Translations under genes and position numbers: made by a program | The notes under the pieces: generated by a model | Database searches by the model: none | Told to the model about the DNA's origin: nothing | The model's input: only the letters and a program-made list of their open reading frames with translations | From: JAJZEO01 sp964350315 | Lineage (GTDB): Bacteria; Chlamydiota; Chlamydiia; Chlamydiales; 2-12-FULL-49-11 | DNA length: 64,000 bases | Assembly (NCBI GenBank): GCA_964350315.1 | Contig: CAYGJD010000001.1 | Location: forward strand, 124,001 to 188,000 | Direction: 5' to 3' | Shown here: in pieces, positions 8,308-17,779 of the stretch | Numbering within the stretch: position 1 is the stretch's first letter | Layout: every line of letters begins with the position of its first letter

Positions 8308-8760
8308 TTAGTAGCCGCTTTTAATTTCTCGTTCTTGAGATTTTTTCTTCAGAGCAGCTCTTTTGTCGTGACTCTTTTTACCTTTACAGAGGCCAAGTTT
8401 TACTTTGACAATTCCATTTTTCAAATAAAAAGCTAAAGCAACTACTGTGAGTCCTTTTTCTTGCGTTTGGCGCTTTAATTTTTCAATTTCCACTTTATGC
8501 AAAAGAAGTTTTCTTTCACGTTTTTCTTCGTGGTTATTAAAATTGCCAAATTTATATGGAGCGATGTGAGCTTGTCTTAGAAAAGCTTCTTGGTCACGTA
8601 TCAAGACATAATTATCGATGAGATTACCTCCTCCGTCGCGTAAGGATTTGATCTCTGTTCCGAGTAGGGCAATGCCAGCCTCATATGTATCGAGGACTTC
8701 ATAATTGTGATAAGCAACTCGATTTGAAGCGAGTTCTGAAGGGGATTTTTTCTTTGCCAT
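8308..8760 (-). CDS. smpB: SsrA-binding protein SmpB
   Basis: Partner of tmRNA in ribosome rescue. 150 residues. Typical opening 'NRVAYHNYEVLDTYEAGIAL', then 'GTEIKSLRDG', 'IAPYKFGNF', 'RKLLLHKVEIEKL', and a basic C-terminal tail 'GLCKGKKSHDKRAALKKK' that reaches into the decoding centre in this family. It follows the TerC-like gene by nine bases, so it probably shares its transcript. Confidence 0.95.
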   Translation of the reverse strand: MAKKKSPSELASNRVAYHNYEVLDTYEAGIALLGTEIKSLRDGGGNLIDNYVLIRDQEAFLRQAHIAPYKFGNFNNHEEKRERKLLLHKVEIEKLKRQTQEKGLTVVALAFYLKNGIVKVKLGLCKGKKSHDKRAALKKKSQEREIKSGY

Positions 8761-8769
8761 GTGAAGAGT

Positions 8770-9486
8770 TTACACTTTTTTGTGCCATTTTGTCGATATA
8801 AACCCAATGAAAACGATCAATACTGAGCCAATCCAAAATATGAGATCAAAAATTTCTTGGACGTTTTTGTCTCCAATATAAGAGAGAATTCCCTCAACGA
8901 TTAACTTTAATCCTATCCATGAAATTAGAAAATAGACGATTTTCTCAAGATTTGGGTAAGCGTACAATAGCTTGACCACACTCGTTGTTGCAAAACGAAT
9001 GAAAACAACCCCTAATATACCACCTACATAGATGACCCAGATTTTTTCATAGAGCATATCAAGGGGATAGTAAATTGCTACGAAAGCAAAGGCTGCTAAT
9101 ATAGAATCGATTGCAAAAATGAGGTCGGTGAATTCGACTAAAAGAACTGTTTTAAAAAAGGAGCGCTTCTCTGTGTGGAGGTTCTTTTTTTTAAATCTAA
9201 AACGAGCGGCGTGTTTGATTCCTAAAAAAAGCAGATATAAACCACCTATAATCTGTACCCATATGATTTTTATGAGAAAAGCAACAAAAACTATCCCAAT
9301 ACCTCTGAGTATAAAGGCTGAAGTAAGGCCTAAAAAGAGAGCTTTTTTTTGTTTTTTAGATGGGAGGTCGCGGACGATAAAAGCAAGAACAGCGGCATTG
9401 TCTGAGGAAAGAAGCAGCTCCAGAAAAAAAAGAAGGAATATTAGAAGTATATCAAACCAAGAAAAGGTTTGTATTGGAATGTGCAT
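8770..9486 (-). CDS. TerC-family integral membrane protein
   Basis: 238 residues, with about seven hydrophobic segments. Family hallmarks are the acidic intramembrane motifs 'LLSSDNAAVLAFIVRDLP' near the N-terminus and 'LVEFTDLIFAIDSILAAFA' in the middle. TerC/YkoY/Alx-type proteins are tied to manganese export and to metal loading of secreted proteins; tellurite resistance is the historical label. It lies four bases after the lipoprotein hydrolase gene and nine before smpB, so the three form a probable transcription unit. Confidence 0.85.
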   Translation of the reverse strand: MHIPIQTFSWFDILLIFLLFFLELLLSSDNAAVLAFIVRDLPSKKQKKALFLGLTSAFILRGIGIVFVAFLIKIIWVQIIGGLYLLFLGIKHAARFRFKKKNLHTEKRSFFKTVLLVEFTDLIFAIDSILAAFAFVAIYYPLDMLYEKIWVIYVGGILGVVFIRFATTSVVKLLYAYPNLEKIVYFLISWIGLKLIVEGILSYIGDKNVQEIFDLIFWIGSVLIVFIGFISTKWHKKV

Positions 9487-9490
9487 GTTT

Positions 9491-10639
9491 TCAAAGTTCC
9501 TGTAGAAACTGATCTAGCCGATGTTGATTTTGCTCGTTTGAATACCATGTATTAGTTATATCGCCCCAAAATCTACCGAAGTGAGATCCATGGAGCTTGA
9601 TCCAGTACTTGTTAGCGTATTGACTCTTTTCTTGTTGTTCTAAAGAGGCAATTTTTGCCTTAACAAGGCGTTCGGTATGACCAGAAATTGCCTGATCATC
9701 GATAGACTCTAAAAAAAGAATCTTTCCATGAACTTTTGCAATCCAATCTTCATTTGGATAGCGAAGGTATTTTTCGACAAAAGATTTTGCAAAAGGGGAT
9801 ACGATAGATTGGATCGGTCCTTTTTGTGGATAGTCACAAAGATCACTCATGCGCGCAAAGGGCCTCTCTAAAATCAATGTGGTTTCTTTCAGCTGTGTTC
9901 CAAGATAGATTGCAGGCCCTGTGCCGAAAGATTTTCCGTAGATGATCATATCTTTATTAGGACATTTCAATCTCGCTTTCAGCCAATTAAAGGCTAATAA
10001 GGAGTCGCTGCAGGTGAGCTTCCATTCAGGAATGTTTTCGTCTCCACGATAATTGATAGCAAAGACATGCATTCCTCGAGCTAAATAATTAAGGATCATC
10101 TTTGGATCTAATTGAAAGGTTAAGCCATATTCGGGAAGAATCATAACTCCAATAGGACGTTTCTTTGCTGCGGGGAGGATCTTTAATGAATCAGGAAGAG
10201 CTACAAGTGAGAGTAGATTATTGTCTCCAAATTCAGATTCCAACATTTCTGCTAATCGACAATTTCTAGGAGATTTTAATATTGTGCGCCACTTTTTATA
10301 GACTGCAGTTTGCTTTCGCCTAAATATCGTTGGATCAAAATATAAACCTTCAATTTGCCCACCATCGCTTGTTTTTAGAGCGATAGAAATCCCGCCTAGA
10401 TCTGTAAGGAGTTCTGTTCCTAAATCTTTCAGCCGAGCAAGTCCGATTAAAGATTGCTCTGATGGAGAAGGCATATCAATCATTCGATTTGTTGCTTTTT
10501 TTGTTGCGTTGTAGATCAGTCTCGATCCAAATGTCTGAGGGGTATTGAAGGTTACAAAGCGGTTCGATGTACTTGTGTTTGAGCAAGCAAGCATAAGGAA
10601 GATAAGTAAGAAAGGGATTGTATATTTGAATTTGTTCAT
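9491..10639 (-). CDS. Lipoprotein with alpha/beta-hydrolase domain
   Basis: 382 residues. Signal peptide with a lipobox 'LMLAC' predicts a lipid-anchored envelope protein. The hydrolase core has 'PIGVMILPEYGL' (oxyanion strand), the nucleophile elbow 'YGKSFGTGPAIYL', a likely acid in 'FLESIDDQAISG', and a His in 'KLHGSHFGRFWGD' at the right distance from the end. So the Ser-Asp-His set looks complete. It probably cleaves an ester or thioester; the substrate is unknown. It is first of three tightly spaced genes (with terC-like and smpB). A related type of hydrolase begins at 63541. Confidence 0.75.
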   Translation of the reverse strand: MNKFKYTIPFLLIFLMLACSNTSTSNRFVTFNTPQTFGSRLIYNATKKATNRMIDMPSPSEQSLIGLARLKDLGTELLTDLGGISIALKTSDGGQIEGLYFDPTIFRRKQTAVYKKWRTILKSPRNCRLAEMLESEFGDNNLLSLVALPDSLKILPAAKKRPIGVMILPEYGLTFQLDPKMILNYLARGMHVFAINYRGDENIPEWKLTCSDSLLAFNWLKARLKCPNKDMIIYGKSFGTGPAIYLGTQLKETTLILERPFARMSDLCDYPQKGPIQSIVSPFAKSFVEKYLRYPNEDWIAKVHGKILFLESIDDQAISGHTERLVKAKIASLEQQEKSQYANKYWIKLHGSHFGRFWGDITNTWYSNEQNQHRLDQFLQEL

Positions 10640-10730
10640 TTAAACTCACTCTACGATTAAAACAATTATTTACCAACGTTAAAGGTGATTTTTTTTCTCT
10701 TTTTCTTGGGTGTACTGAAGGCTTTGTAAA

Positions 10731-11144
10731 ATGACAGATCAGATGAAAAATTCTAAGTGGGATGCTCTTGAAGAAGAGATGAAAAAATATCAAATTTTTG
10801 AAGATGATTTGACGGAAAAATTCATTTTGGGGTCAGGTTCAGGTGGGCAAAAAATTAACAAGACGAATTCTTGCGTCTACATTAAGCACCTCCCGACAAA
10901 AATTGAAGTGAAGTGTCAAAAAACAAGATCGCGCGAAGCTAACCGTTTTCATGCAAGGCGTGAACTCTTAGAAAAAATCAAAGAGCAAATATTTAAAGAA
11001 GAGACGAAGCGTAAAAAAGAGGCAGATAAAATTCGAAAGCAAAAAAAGCGTCGGTCTCGAAAAGTTCAGGAAAAAATGCTAGAGGATAAACGTCAACGTT
11101 CCCAGACAAAACAAAAGCGTGTTAAACCAACTTCAGAAGATTAA
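10731..11144 (+). CDS. Stand-alone GGQ-domain peptide release factor-like protein
   Basis: 137 residues. It contains only the catalytic domain of class I release factors: 'GSGSGGQKINKTNSCVYIKH', with the GGQ that triggers peptidyl-tRNA hydrolysis, then a basic helical tail (residues about 85-137, rich in Lys/Arg). It lacks codon-recognition domains. This resembles ArfB/YaeJ and mitochondrial MTRFR, which rescue stalled ribosomes. The tail would bind the ribosomal mRNA channel. smpB, another rescue factor, is 2 kb away. Its TAA shares bases with the stop of the convergent RND pump gene. Confidence 0.85.
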   Translation: MTDQMKNSKWDALEEEMKKYQIFEDDLTEKFILGSGSGGQKINKTNSCVYIKHLPTKIEVKCQKTRSREANRFHARRELLEKIKEQIFKEETKRKKEADKIRKQKKRRSRKVQEKMLEDKRQRSQTKQKRVKPTSED

Positions 11145-14100
11145 TCTTCTAAAATTTTCTCCTCTCTTTCTGAGAACATATGAAATTTACATTTGATCCA
11201 GCAGTTAAGGTGTTCGATATAGATAAAAACTACTGGGGTTAGGAATAGAGTAACAAATTGAGCAAAAATCAAGCCACCAACTACAGCGATTCCAAGAGGA
11301 GCCCTTCCTTGGGCAATTGTTCCACCAATTCCAAGAGCAATTGGTAAAGCGCCCATCATAGCAGCAATTGTTGTCATGATAATTGGTCTAAATCTAAGAA
11401 GGCATGCTTTAAAAACAGCGTCATGCTCATTAAGTTCTTCTTTTTCCATGATCTCTAAAGCAAAATCGACGATCAAGATCCCGTTTTTCATTACAATTCC
11501 AAGCAACATGATCAAGCCAATAATTGCATAGATAGAGATGATTTGCCCACAAAGAAGCAATGAAAGAATCCCCCCTAAAAGAGCAACTGGGATAGAGGAA
11601 AGTGGGGTAATTGGGTAGAGGAAGTTTTCATAGAGTATTCCTTGAATGACATAGATAACAAAAATCGCAAGGAGTATCAAAAGGATAAACTGTTTCATTG
11701 CAGCTTCAAAAGCAGCTGTATTTCCAACCATCATTGGGATAACGCTTGGAACAAGAGTCTTTTGTGAGAGTTGGTTGATTTCATCTAGCGCTTCTGAGAG
11801 TGGTACACCATCGGCTTGATCAAAGGAAATCGTTACAGAAGAAAGGGCGTTTAGATGGTTTACAGTCTCAGGTGTTGTGATCATTTTTGTGTTAACAATT
11901 GAATTTGCGTAGACTTGTTGTGCATCATTTGCATTATTTTGGTTATTTGAAAGGTATAGATTGGCGATGTCTTGGGGATCCCTCAAAAAATCATTTTCAA
12001 GTTCTAAAATGACATAGTACATGTTTTGAGGAACGTTGATCTTAGAGATGTAAGTTTCTCCATAGGCATACATGAATGCATTTTCAATTTGCGTTGCATT
12101 GATATCACCATATGATTGTGCTTGATCTCGAAGTATTTCAATATCAAGAGTTGGTCCATTTGGCTGAAAGTCAGAACTTACGTTTTTTAGTTTGGGTGAG
12201 TGGCTCATTGTCGCAATAAGTTCTTCTGCGCATTTGTATAAATCATCGTCATTAAAACTTTGGAGAAGGTATTGATAATTGGCTTTTCCCGCTTGAGATC
12301 CACCGATCTGTAAGTTTATAAGAGGGTAGGCCTTCATGAAAATTTTTGCACCAACTACGTGAGCAAACTCTTTTTCAAGATCCTTAATCACAGTCCAGAC
12401 ATCTTTTCTTTTACTTCTTTCAACAAGATTCATAAAAAGTAGAGATTGGTTGTCTGTTGGATTTCCGGAGATGTGAGGAACTTTTGAAACCGCAGGGTGC
12501 TTAATCGCAATCTGTGCAAATTCCTTTGCATATTCATAGGATTTTTCTGGAGAAGTTCCTTCTGGCGCCATGATAAATGCTTGGATAACGCCAAGATCAT
12601 TTGGAGGAAGAAATTCTTTTGGCATTGAAAGTAGAAGAAAGACAGAAACGAAGACGCTTGCTGATGAAACAAGCAAAATCATTAGTCGGTGTCTTAGTGC
12701 CCATTCAAGCGCGGGTTCATATACATTTAAAAGCTTTTGGTTGAACCACTCTGAAAACATTTCCATCTTCGTCTTTCGCGAAATTTCATAGTGGGATAAA
12801 AAACGTGAACATAACATTGGAGTAAGTGAAAGTGAGACAAACCCAGATACTAAGACCGCGATAATGATTACAGCTGCAAATTCATGAAAAAGCTCACCCA
12901 TTGTTCCAGCCATAAAGAGCATAGGGATGAAAACAGCACATAAGCAAAGAGAGATTGAAATAACGGCGACAATTATTTGCTTAGACCCTTTTAAAGCTGC
13001 GTTATAAGGATCCATGTGTTCTTGCTCTCCCCAACGAACAATGTTTTCAAGAACAACGATAGCATCATCTACAAGAAATCCAATGGATAAGGTAAGTGCA
13101 GACAGGGACATGATGTCTAAACTAAAGCCAAAAAAATCCATGAAAATAAAGGTTGTAATGATCGTGATTGGAAGAGTGATGAGTGGGATGATTGAGTTTT
13201 TGATACGACCAAGATAGAGGTAAACAACAAGCACAACGAGTAAGAATGCGACAAGTAGAGTAAATTCAACATCAGCTACAGCTTCAGTAATCCACTCAGA
13301 TAGAGAAAATGGAATGTCATATTCAATTCCATGAGGAAGTTGGGGAGCAAGTTTTGCTATTAGCGCTTCTACATCGCTACACACTTGTACTGTATTAAAG
13401 CCAATTTGTCTATAAACAGCAAGGAAGGCAAGCTGTTGTCCTTCAGGTTCTTCTTTTGTTGTGAGGGCAAATACTTGTTTGTCGTTTTGAACCCCTTCTT
13501 CTACTGTTGCGACATCTCTTAAACGAACAGGGGCATTGTCGATGTATTTAACAATAAGATCTTGGTAGCCTTTGGCTTCAATGAGTTGTCCATTGGTCCT
13601 TGTAACAACACTGGTATTAGGGCCGTAAAACTTACCTGTAGGCTGTTCTGGATTTCCCATGTTAATTGCATTCGATAGATCAGCAAGACCCATGTTTCTA
13701 GCAGCTAGAGCTTGAGGATCAGCTTTGACGCGAACTGCGTATGGAGAACCAAAAACTTGAATATTGGCAACTCCTTCAACAGTTCCAATTTGCTGCCCCA
13801 AAAAACTGTACCCATATTCATATAGTTTAGAGGGGGAGATGATTGGGGAATACATCATAAGATATAAGATAGGAGTGTCGGCTGGGTTGAACTTCACATA
13901 AGTTGGGTTTTGTGGTAAATTAGCAGGAAGTTCGGCTAATGCTTTTTGAATTGCTTGATCGACTTCTTGCGCTGCAACATTGATATCAACAGTAAGGTGG
14001 AATTGTAGGACTATTTCAGATGATTGGTAAGTGTTTGAGGAAGACACAAACTGAATTCCCTGCATAAGCATGAATTGTCTTTCTAAAGGGGATGAAATCA

Positions 14101-14284
14101 GTCTTGCTATTTGATCGGGGCTAGCTCCAGGATAACTAGTTGATACCTGTATGACGGGGTATGCCATTTCAGGTAAGCTTGAAACGGGAAGTTTTTTATA
14201 AGATAAGAGTCCAAAACAAACCATTGAAATAATCATTAGTGTTGTGAAAACAGGTCTGATAATAAAAGGCTTGGAAAAGTTCAT
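11141..14284 (-). CDS. RND-family inner-membrane efflux pump
   Basis: 1047 residues, full length for the HAE1 family (AcrB/MdtB/MdtC type). It opens 'MNFSKPFIIRPVFTTLMII', a typical first membrane segment. The proton-relay residues are present: 'LVDDAIVVLENIVRWG' (the Asp pair in TM4) and 'GIVMKNGILIVDFALEI' (the Lys in TM10). Two large periplasmic loops follow TM1 and TM7. It exports drugs, lipids or other amphiphiles using the proton gradient. It is last of a three-gene operon with its adaptor (two bases upstream) and a TolC-like channel, giving a self-contained tripartite pump. Confidence 0.93.
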   Translation of the reverse strand: MNFSKPFIIRPVFTTLMIISMVCFGLLSYKKLPVSSLPEMAYPVIQVSTSYPGASPDQIARLISSPLERQFMLMQGIQFVSSSNTYQSSEIVLQFHLTVDINVAAQEVDQAIQKALAELPANLPQNPTYVKFNPADTPILYLMMYSPIISPSKLYEYGYSFLGQQIGTVEGVANIQVFGSPYAVRVKADPQALAARNMGLADLSNAINMGNPEQPTGKFYGPNTSVVTRTNGQLIEAKGYQDLIVKYIDNAPVRLRDVATVEEGVQNDKQVFALTTKEEPEGQQLAFLAVYRQIGFNTVQVCSDVEALIAKLAPQLPHGIEYDIPFSLSEWITEAVADVEFTLLVAFLLVVLVVYLYLGRIKNSIIPLITLPITIITTFIFMDFFGFSLDIMSLSALTLSIGFLVDDAIVVLENIVRWGEQEHMDPYNAALKGSKQIIVAVISISLCLCAVFIPMLFMAGTMGELFHEFAAVIIIAVLVSGFVSLSLTPMLCSRFLSHYEISRKTKMEMFSEWFNQKLLNVYEPALEWALRHRLMILLVSSASVFVSVFLLLSMPKEFLPPNDLGVIQAFIMAPEGTSPEKSYEYAKEFAQIAIKHPAVSKVPHISGNPTDNQSLLFMNLVERSKRKDVWTVIKDLEKEFAHVVGAKIFMKAYPLINLQIGGSQAGKANYQYLLQSFNDDDLYKCAEELIATMSHSPKLKNVSSDFQPNGPTLDIEILRDQAQSYGDINATQIENAFMYAYGETYISKINVPQNMYYVILELENDFLRDPQDIANLYLSNNQNNANDAQQVYANSIVNTKMITTPETVNHLNALSSVTISFDQADGVPLSEALDEINQLSQKTLVPSVIPMMVGNTAAFEAAMKQFILLILLAIFVIYVIQGILYENFLYPITPLSSIPVALLGGILSLLLCGQIISIYAIIGLIMLLGIVMKNGILIVDFALEIMEKEELNEHDAVFKACLLRFRPIIMTTIAAMMGALPIALGIGGTIAQGRAPLGIAVVGGLIFAQFVTLFLTPVVFIYIEHLNCWIKCKFHMFSEREEKILED

Positions 14285-14286
14285 CC

Positions 14287-15396
14287 TTATTTGGCCCCAT
14301 CTTGTTTGGTTGGTTGATTTGTGACATTCACTTCGATATTAGGTCTTACTCCTAGTTGGCCAGCTGTCACGACAAGCTCTCCTGATTGAACACCTTTGAT
14401 CACTTGAACATGGTCTCCAAGTTGCTCTCCTACTTCTACAAGACGAAATTCGGCTTTATTGTCTTTTATAACGTAGGCGTATCGTCCCTTTTGTCCTATA
14501 GAGATGGCAGTTTCTGGAACTAAAACAGCATTATTAATGTGTGAGATAATAAGATTTGCACGAACAAATTGCCCAGGCCAAAAAATGCTTTCTGCGTTTC
14601 TTAGTTGAGCCCTGAAAGGAATCATGCCTGTTCGCTTATTGATTTCGTTATCAATCAAGATTAAGTCAGCGCTAAATGTTATATTGGGGTGGTCAGGTAG
14701 TTGAATTTCAACATTTAGGCACCCCTCCCTTAAAAATCTTGTGATTTTTAAAAAGTCTCGCTCAGGAAGTGAAAAGTCAATAAAGATAGGATCGATTTGT
14801 TTCACAACCAGCATCGTAGATCCATCATTTGTGATGAGGTTGCCTTTATCGATGAGTCTTTTTCCAGTAATGCCTGAAAATGGTGACTTGATGAAGCAGT
14901 AGTCAAGATCGATTTCAGCAAGACGAATCTGGGCATCTTTTTGCATGACAGCGCCTTCGTACTGAATCATGTCTGTTTGGAACTTGATGTAGTCAAGAGT
15001 TGAGACATAGTTTTCAGGAAGTAGAGTTTGATATCGCGCTACTTTTTCTGCGGCATATTGAAATCCTGCTAGAGCTTGCACTCTTTCTGCAACAACTTGT
15101 TCTAATTTTGCTTGGAAGGGTCTTGGATCGATCGTAAATAGAGGAGCTCCTTCTTCAACAAATTGTCCCTCTTGAAAATGAAGTTCCATAAGCCGGCCTT
15201 CAACTTGCGCTTTAATTTCAGCTGAATTATAGGCGACAAAGTGCCCAATGCCATCGATCTGAATAGGGATTCTCTTTGTAATAGCATATTCTGCTTTTAC
15301 ATTGGCTTTGAAGGCTTTCTCTTGATCTTGTTTCTTTCCACACGAAACCATTGGAAGAAGTGCCAAAATTAAGAGTTTTGATAGATGGTGTTTCAT
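14287..15396 (-). CDS. RND efflux periplasmic adaptor (membrane fusion lipoprotein)
   Basis: 369 residues from the ATG at 15396. That start is chosen because it overlaps the upstream stop as ATGA and has GGAGG eight bases before it; a further-upstream in-frame codon would add nine unlikely residues. Signal peptide with lipobox 'LPMVSC'. The order of parts is standard for AcrA-like adaptors: lipoyl half 'VEGRLMELHFQEGQFVEEGA', an alpha-helical hairpin, second lipoyl half 'IKSPFSGITGKRLIDKGN', beta-barrel, and membrane-proximal domain. It bridges the pump at 11141-14284 and the channel at 15393-16838. Confidence 0.93.
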   Translation of the reverse strand: MKHHLSKLLILALLPMVSCGKKQDQEKAFKANVKAEYAITKRIPIQIDGIGHFVAYNSAEIKAQVEGRLMELHFQEGQFVEEGAPLFTIDPRPFQAKLEQVVAERVQALAGFQYAAEKVARYQTLLPENYVSTLDYIKFQTDMIQYEGAVMQKDAQIRLAEIDLDYCFIKSPFSGITGKRLIDKGNLITNDGSTMLVVKQIDPIFIDFSLPERDFLKITRFLREGCLNVEIQLPDHPNITFSADLILIDNEINKRTGMIPFRAQLRNAESIFWPGQFVRANLIISHINNAVLVPETAISIGQKGRYAYVIKDNKAEFRLVEVGEQLGDHVQVIKGVQSGELVVTAGQLGVRPNIEVNVTNQPTKQDGAK

Positions 15397-16838
15397 TCGA
15401 TATCCTCCATATGCCACGGGCACGAATTAGTTAACATGCCAGTTGCAAAAGCGATGTCAATAATCGCCATGTAGTATGTTTTTTGAGAATTCACATATTG
15501 AGCGCGTGCATCTGATAAAAATGCTTCTGATGATAAAAGGTCAAGAATGTCAACAATGCCAAGTTTGTAGCGATCAAACATTGCTGCATATTCAGTTTCT
15601 GCTGCTTTAAGATAGGCAAGAGTATCGTTAATTTCCTCTTTTGCCATGGTAAAATTGTTGTTCGACTGCTTTACCATTTTAACAACTTGTAGTTCTGTTT
15701 GTCGGTAAGTTGCTACCAGTTTTTCAAGATCAGATTCAGCTTGCTTGATTTGATTTAAGTAGTAAAAACCAGTGAAAATTGGAAAAGTTAAATCAATTGT
15801 GAATGTGTAGTTTCCGCCATCGTTTGAACCATTGCTATACCACTGCTCTCCACCTTGTCCTGTAAAATTAATTGTAGGGTAGAGCTCTGCTTTTTGTTTT
15901 TTTACAGAAGCCTCAGCTGCTAAAATTTCGGCTTTTGCTGCAAGTAAATCAGGACGAATTGACCGTGCGATTTCAATAAGCTGATCTTCTGTTGCGGAAT
16001 AAGGGTCAAACGGTTCCTTGTCTGGAAAAGAACCTAAATGGAATGAAGTGTTGTCAGGTATTCCAAGAACACTAAGAAGGTCAATAAATGCATTTTTTAC
16101 CGTAGCATTTTGTGTTGTGACTGCGACCTTTTTCTTTAAGAAATGTGTTTTTGCCTGAAGCATATCTGTTTCATCAAAAATTCCGGAAAGGTTTTTTTCT
16201 TGAGCAGCGTTAAATGTTTGTTGAGCATCTTGTAAATTTGACTCATAAGCTTCTAAAAGAGACTTTGAATAGAGAAATTCATAATATGCGGAAGCAACAT
16301 TTAACATGACGGACTGAATTTCTTCATTATGCATCCAATTCGATTGTTGGAGAAGTTGAAAAGCTTGTTCAACTTTATGGCGACGTTTTCCTGAGTCCCA
16401 AACGAGGTATTTCAAATTCACTTCAGGGCCATACTCTTGGATTGTTTGCGTGAAGTAGGTGTCGTCGTATACAGTACCGTTTCGTATTGCACTATATGTT
16501 CCCTGAAAAGAAAGAGAAGGTAAATAACTTGACATTTCTGAGGAGTAATTTGCAGCGCTCTCTCTTGCTTCTTCCCAACTGTGTTTTGTGTTAGGGGAGT
16601 TGTTCAGTGCAATATCAAATAAATCCCCAAGTGAAATGCAGTCATCTTCTGAGGGGATTTGCAGCGTTTCTATTGGGTCAACATCTTTGAGTTTATTTAT
16701 TTGAGTTGATGTTGGGCGCCAAACTTTATTCGATGCGCTAGGAGCAAAAGCCCATGGATTTGTGAAGGGACTCTTTGAACAACTTGTCATAAAGACAAAT
16801 AAAGTTGTAATGAAGGTATGTTTGCAAAAATTTTTCAT
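15393..16838 (-). CDS. TolC-family outer membrane efflux lipoprotein
   Basis: 481 residues. Signal peptide with lipobox 'FMTSC'. Two related halves, each with the long helical repeats of outer-membrane factors: 'SLGDLFDIALNNSPNTKHSW' early and 'LIEIARSIRPDLLAAKAEI' in the second half. It forms the trimeric exit channel for the RND pump encoded next. It is first gene of the operon. The start has no visible Shine-Dalgarno; instead an inverted repeat ends three bases before the ATG. Confidence 0.9.
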   Translation of the reverse strand: MKNFCKHTFITTLFVFMTSCSKSPFTNPWAFAPSASNKVWRPTSTQINKLKDVDPIETLQIPSEDDCISLGDLFDIALNNSPNTKHSWEEARESAANYSSEMSSYLPSLSFQGTYSAIRNGTVYDDTYFTQTIQEYGPEVNLKYLVWDSGKRRHKVEQAFQLLQQSNWMHNEEIQSVMLNVASAYYEFLYSKSLLEAYESNLQDAQQTFNAAQEKNLSGIFDETDMLQAKTHFLKKKVAVTTQNATVKNAFIDLLSVLGIPDNTSFHLGSFPDKEPFDPYSATEDQLIEIARSIRPDLLAAKAEILAAEASVKKQKAELYPTINFTGQGGEQWYSNGSNDGGNYTFTIDLTFPIFTGFYYLNQIKQAESDLEKLVATYRQTELQVVKMVKQSNNNFTMAKEEINDTLAYLKAAETEYAAMFDRYKLGIVDILDLLSSEAFLSDARAQYVNSQKTYYMAIIDIAFATGMLTNSCPWHMEDIE

Positions 16839-16841
16839 GCG

Positions 16842-16863
16842 GTAAACGAATCACCCGGTTTAC
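16842..16863 (-). promoter_or_regulatory. Inverted repeat at the start of the efflux operon
   Basis: GTAAAC and GTTTAC form a 6-bp inverted repeat separated by ten bases, ending three bases before the ATG of the TolC-like gene. It could be an operator for a TetR-like repressor or an RNA hairpin masking the start codon. No repressor gene lies next to it. Confidence 0.4.
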
Positions 16864-16921
16864 GCGTAGTAAATTTGCACCATATGAATGTTACTGATTA
16901 ATTGTCAAAAAAAGAATTTAA

Positions 16922-17695
16922 TTAAGAGGAGAGATCTGAGTTGTTTTGGATTCCTATTGCCCTAACGCCGCACTTAATAAGGGATTTCAGCACTTTTCTG
17001 GGTATTAGTTCTAAGCAAACAATTCCGAAAGTTTTTTTATGAACAGCACATCTTTTAGCTAAATCTGCTACACCTGAAGTTTGAGGGTTTCTTATAACGA
17101 CGTCAATCTTTCCATGTTCAGGAAGATAGAAAAAAACATCAACGTTTGGATGTGTTATTGTTTTGTTATTAATTTTATCTAGTGAATTAGAAACCAAAAA
17201 AGTCTTGCATTTTGGCATGATTTTTTTATATGTGTCGCACTCCTCTAAATTGTGACAAGTAAAGTTAACTTGTTTTTGCAATTTGTTTGAGTTCACTTTT
17301 TCGGCTATCAATTGAATAGCGTTCAGGTTTTTAACATCAAGAAGAACTGATCGATTTGAATCAATCTTCATTTGCGTAAGAATATCGTCGAATTTTGCAA
17401 TAGGGTGAGAAAATCCATCGCCACTACGTAGTTTATAAGAAGAGAGTTCCTTATAGGTGTAATCAATAATTTTTAGTGGGGGAGCGTTACTACAAGAGTT
17501 TTCAATCGAATTATCATGCATGAGGATGAGGATCTGATCACTTGTTAATTGAATATCAACTTCAGGGGTACGGCCATAAGTCCAGGTGTCTTGAACCGCA
17601 GCCAGTGAGTTTTCAGGAAATTTATTGTTTCCTCCTCTATGGATGGTAATAAAATTAAATTTACTTTTGTTGTTTCCCATATGGATATTATACAT
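16922..17695 (-). CDS. Glycerophosphodiester phosphodiesterase-like protein
   Basis: 257 residues from the first ATG (an alternative ATG five codons later is possible). The GDPD signature is clear: 'ITIHRGGNNKFPENSLAAV' with the catalytic His-Arg and Glu-Asn, then 'EVDIQLTSDQILILMHD' with metal-binding Glu/Asp and the second catalytic His. A later 'VLLDVKN' takes the place of the usual 'EIK' acidic strand, so this is a divergent member. There is no signal peptide, so it is likely cytoplasmic or secreted by another route. It would split deacylated phospholipids into glycerol-3-phosphate and an alcohol. It stands alone between divergent genes. Confidence 0.8.
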   Translation of the reverse strand: MYNIHMGNNKSKFNFITIHRGGNNKFPENSLAAVQDTWTYGRTPEVDIQLTSDQILILMHDNSIENSCSNAPPLKIIDYTYKELSSYKLRSGDGFSHPIAKFDDILTQMKIDSNRSVLLDVKNLNAIQLIAEKVNSNKLQKQVNFTCHNLEECDTYKKIMPKCKTFLVSNSLDKINNKTITHPNVDVFFYLPEHGKIDVVIRNPQTSGVADLAKRCAVHKKTFGIVCLELIPRKVLKSLIKCGVRAIGIQNNSDLSS

Positions 17696-17741
17696 AAAAG
17701 AATCGATTCAGTTCAAATCTCTGTAAATAAATAATTTAAGC

Positions 17742-17772
17742 TTGGGTGATTTAGAGGTTTATATGATATAAT
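17742..17772 (+). promoter_or_regulatory. Putative extended -10 promoter abutting the next ATG
   Basis: TTGGGT (17742-17747), 19 bases, then TATAAT (17767-17772) preceded by TG to give TGATATAAT. The expected RNA start is at or next to the ATG at 17780. Confidence 0.5.
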
Positions 17773-17779
17773 CTTTATT

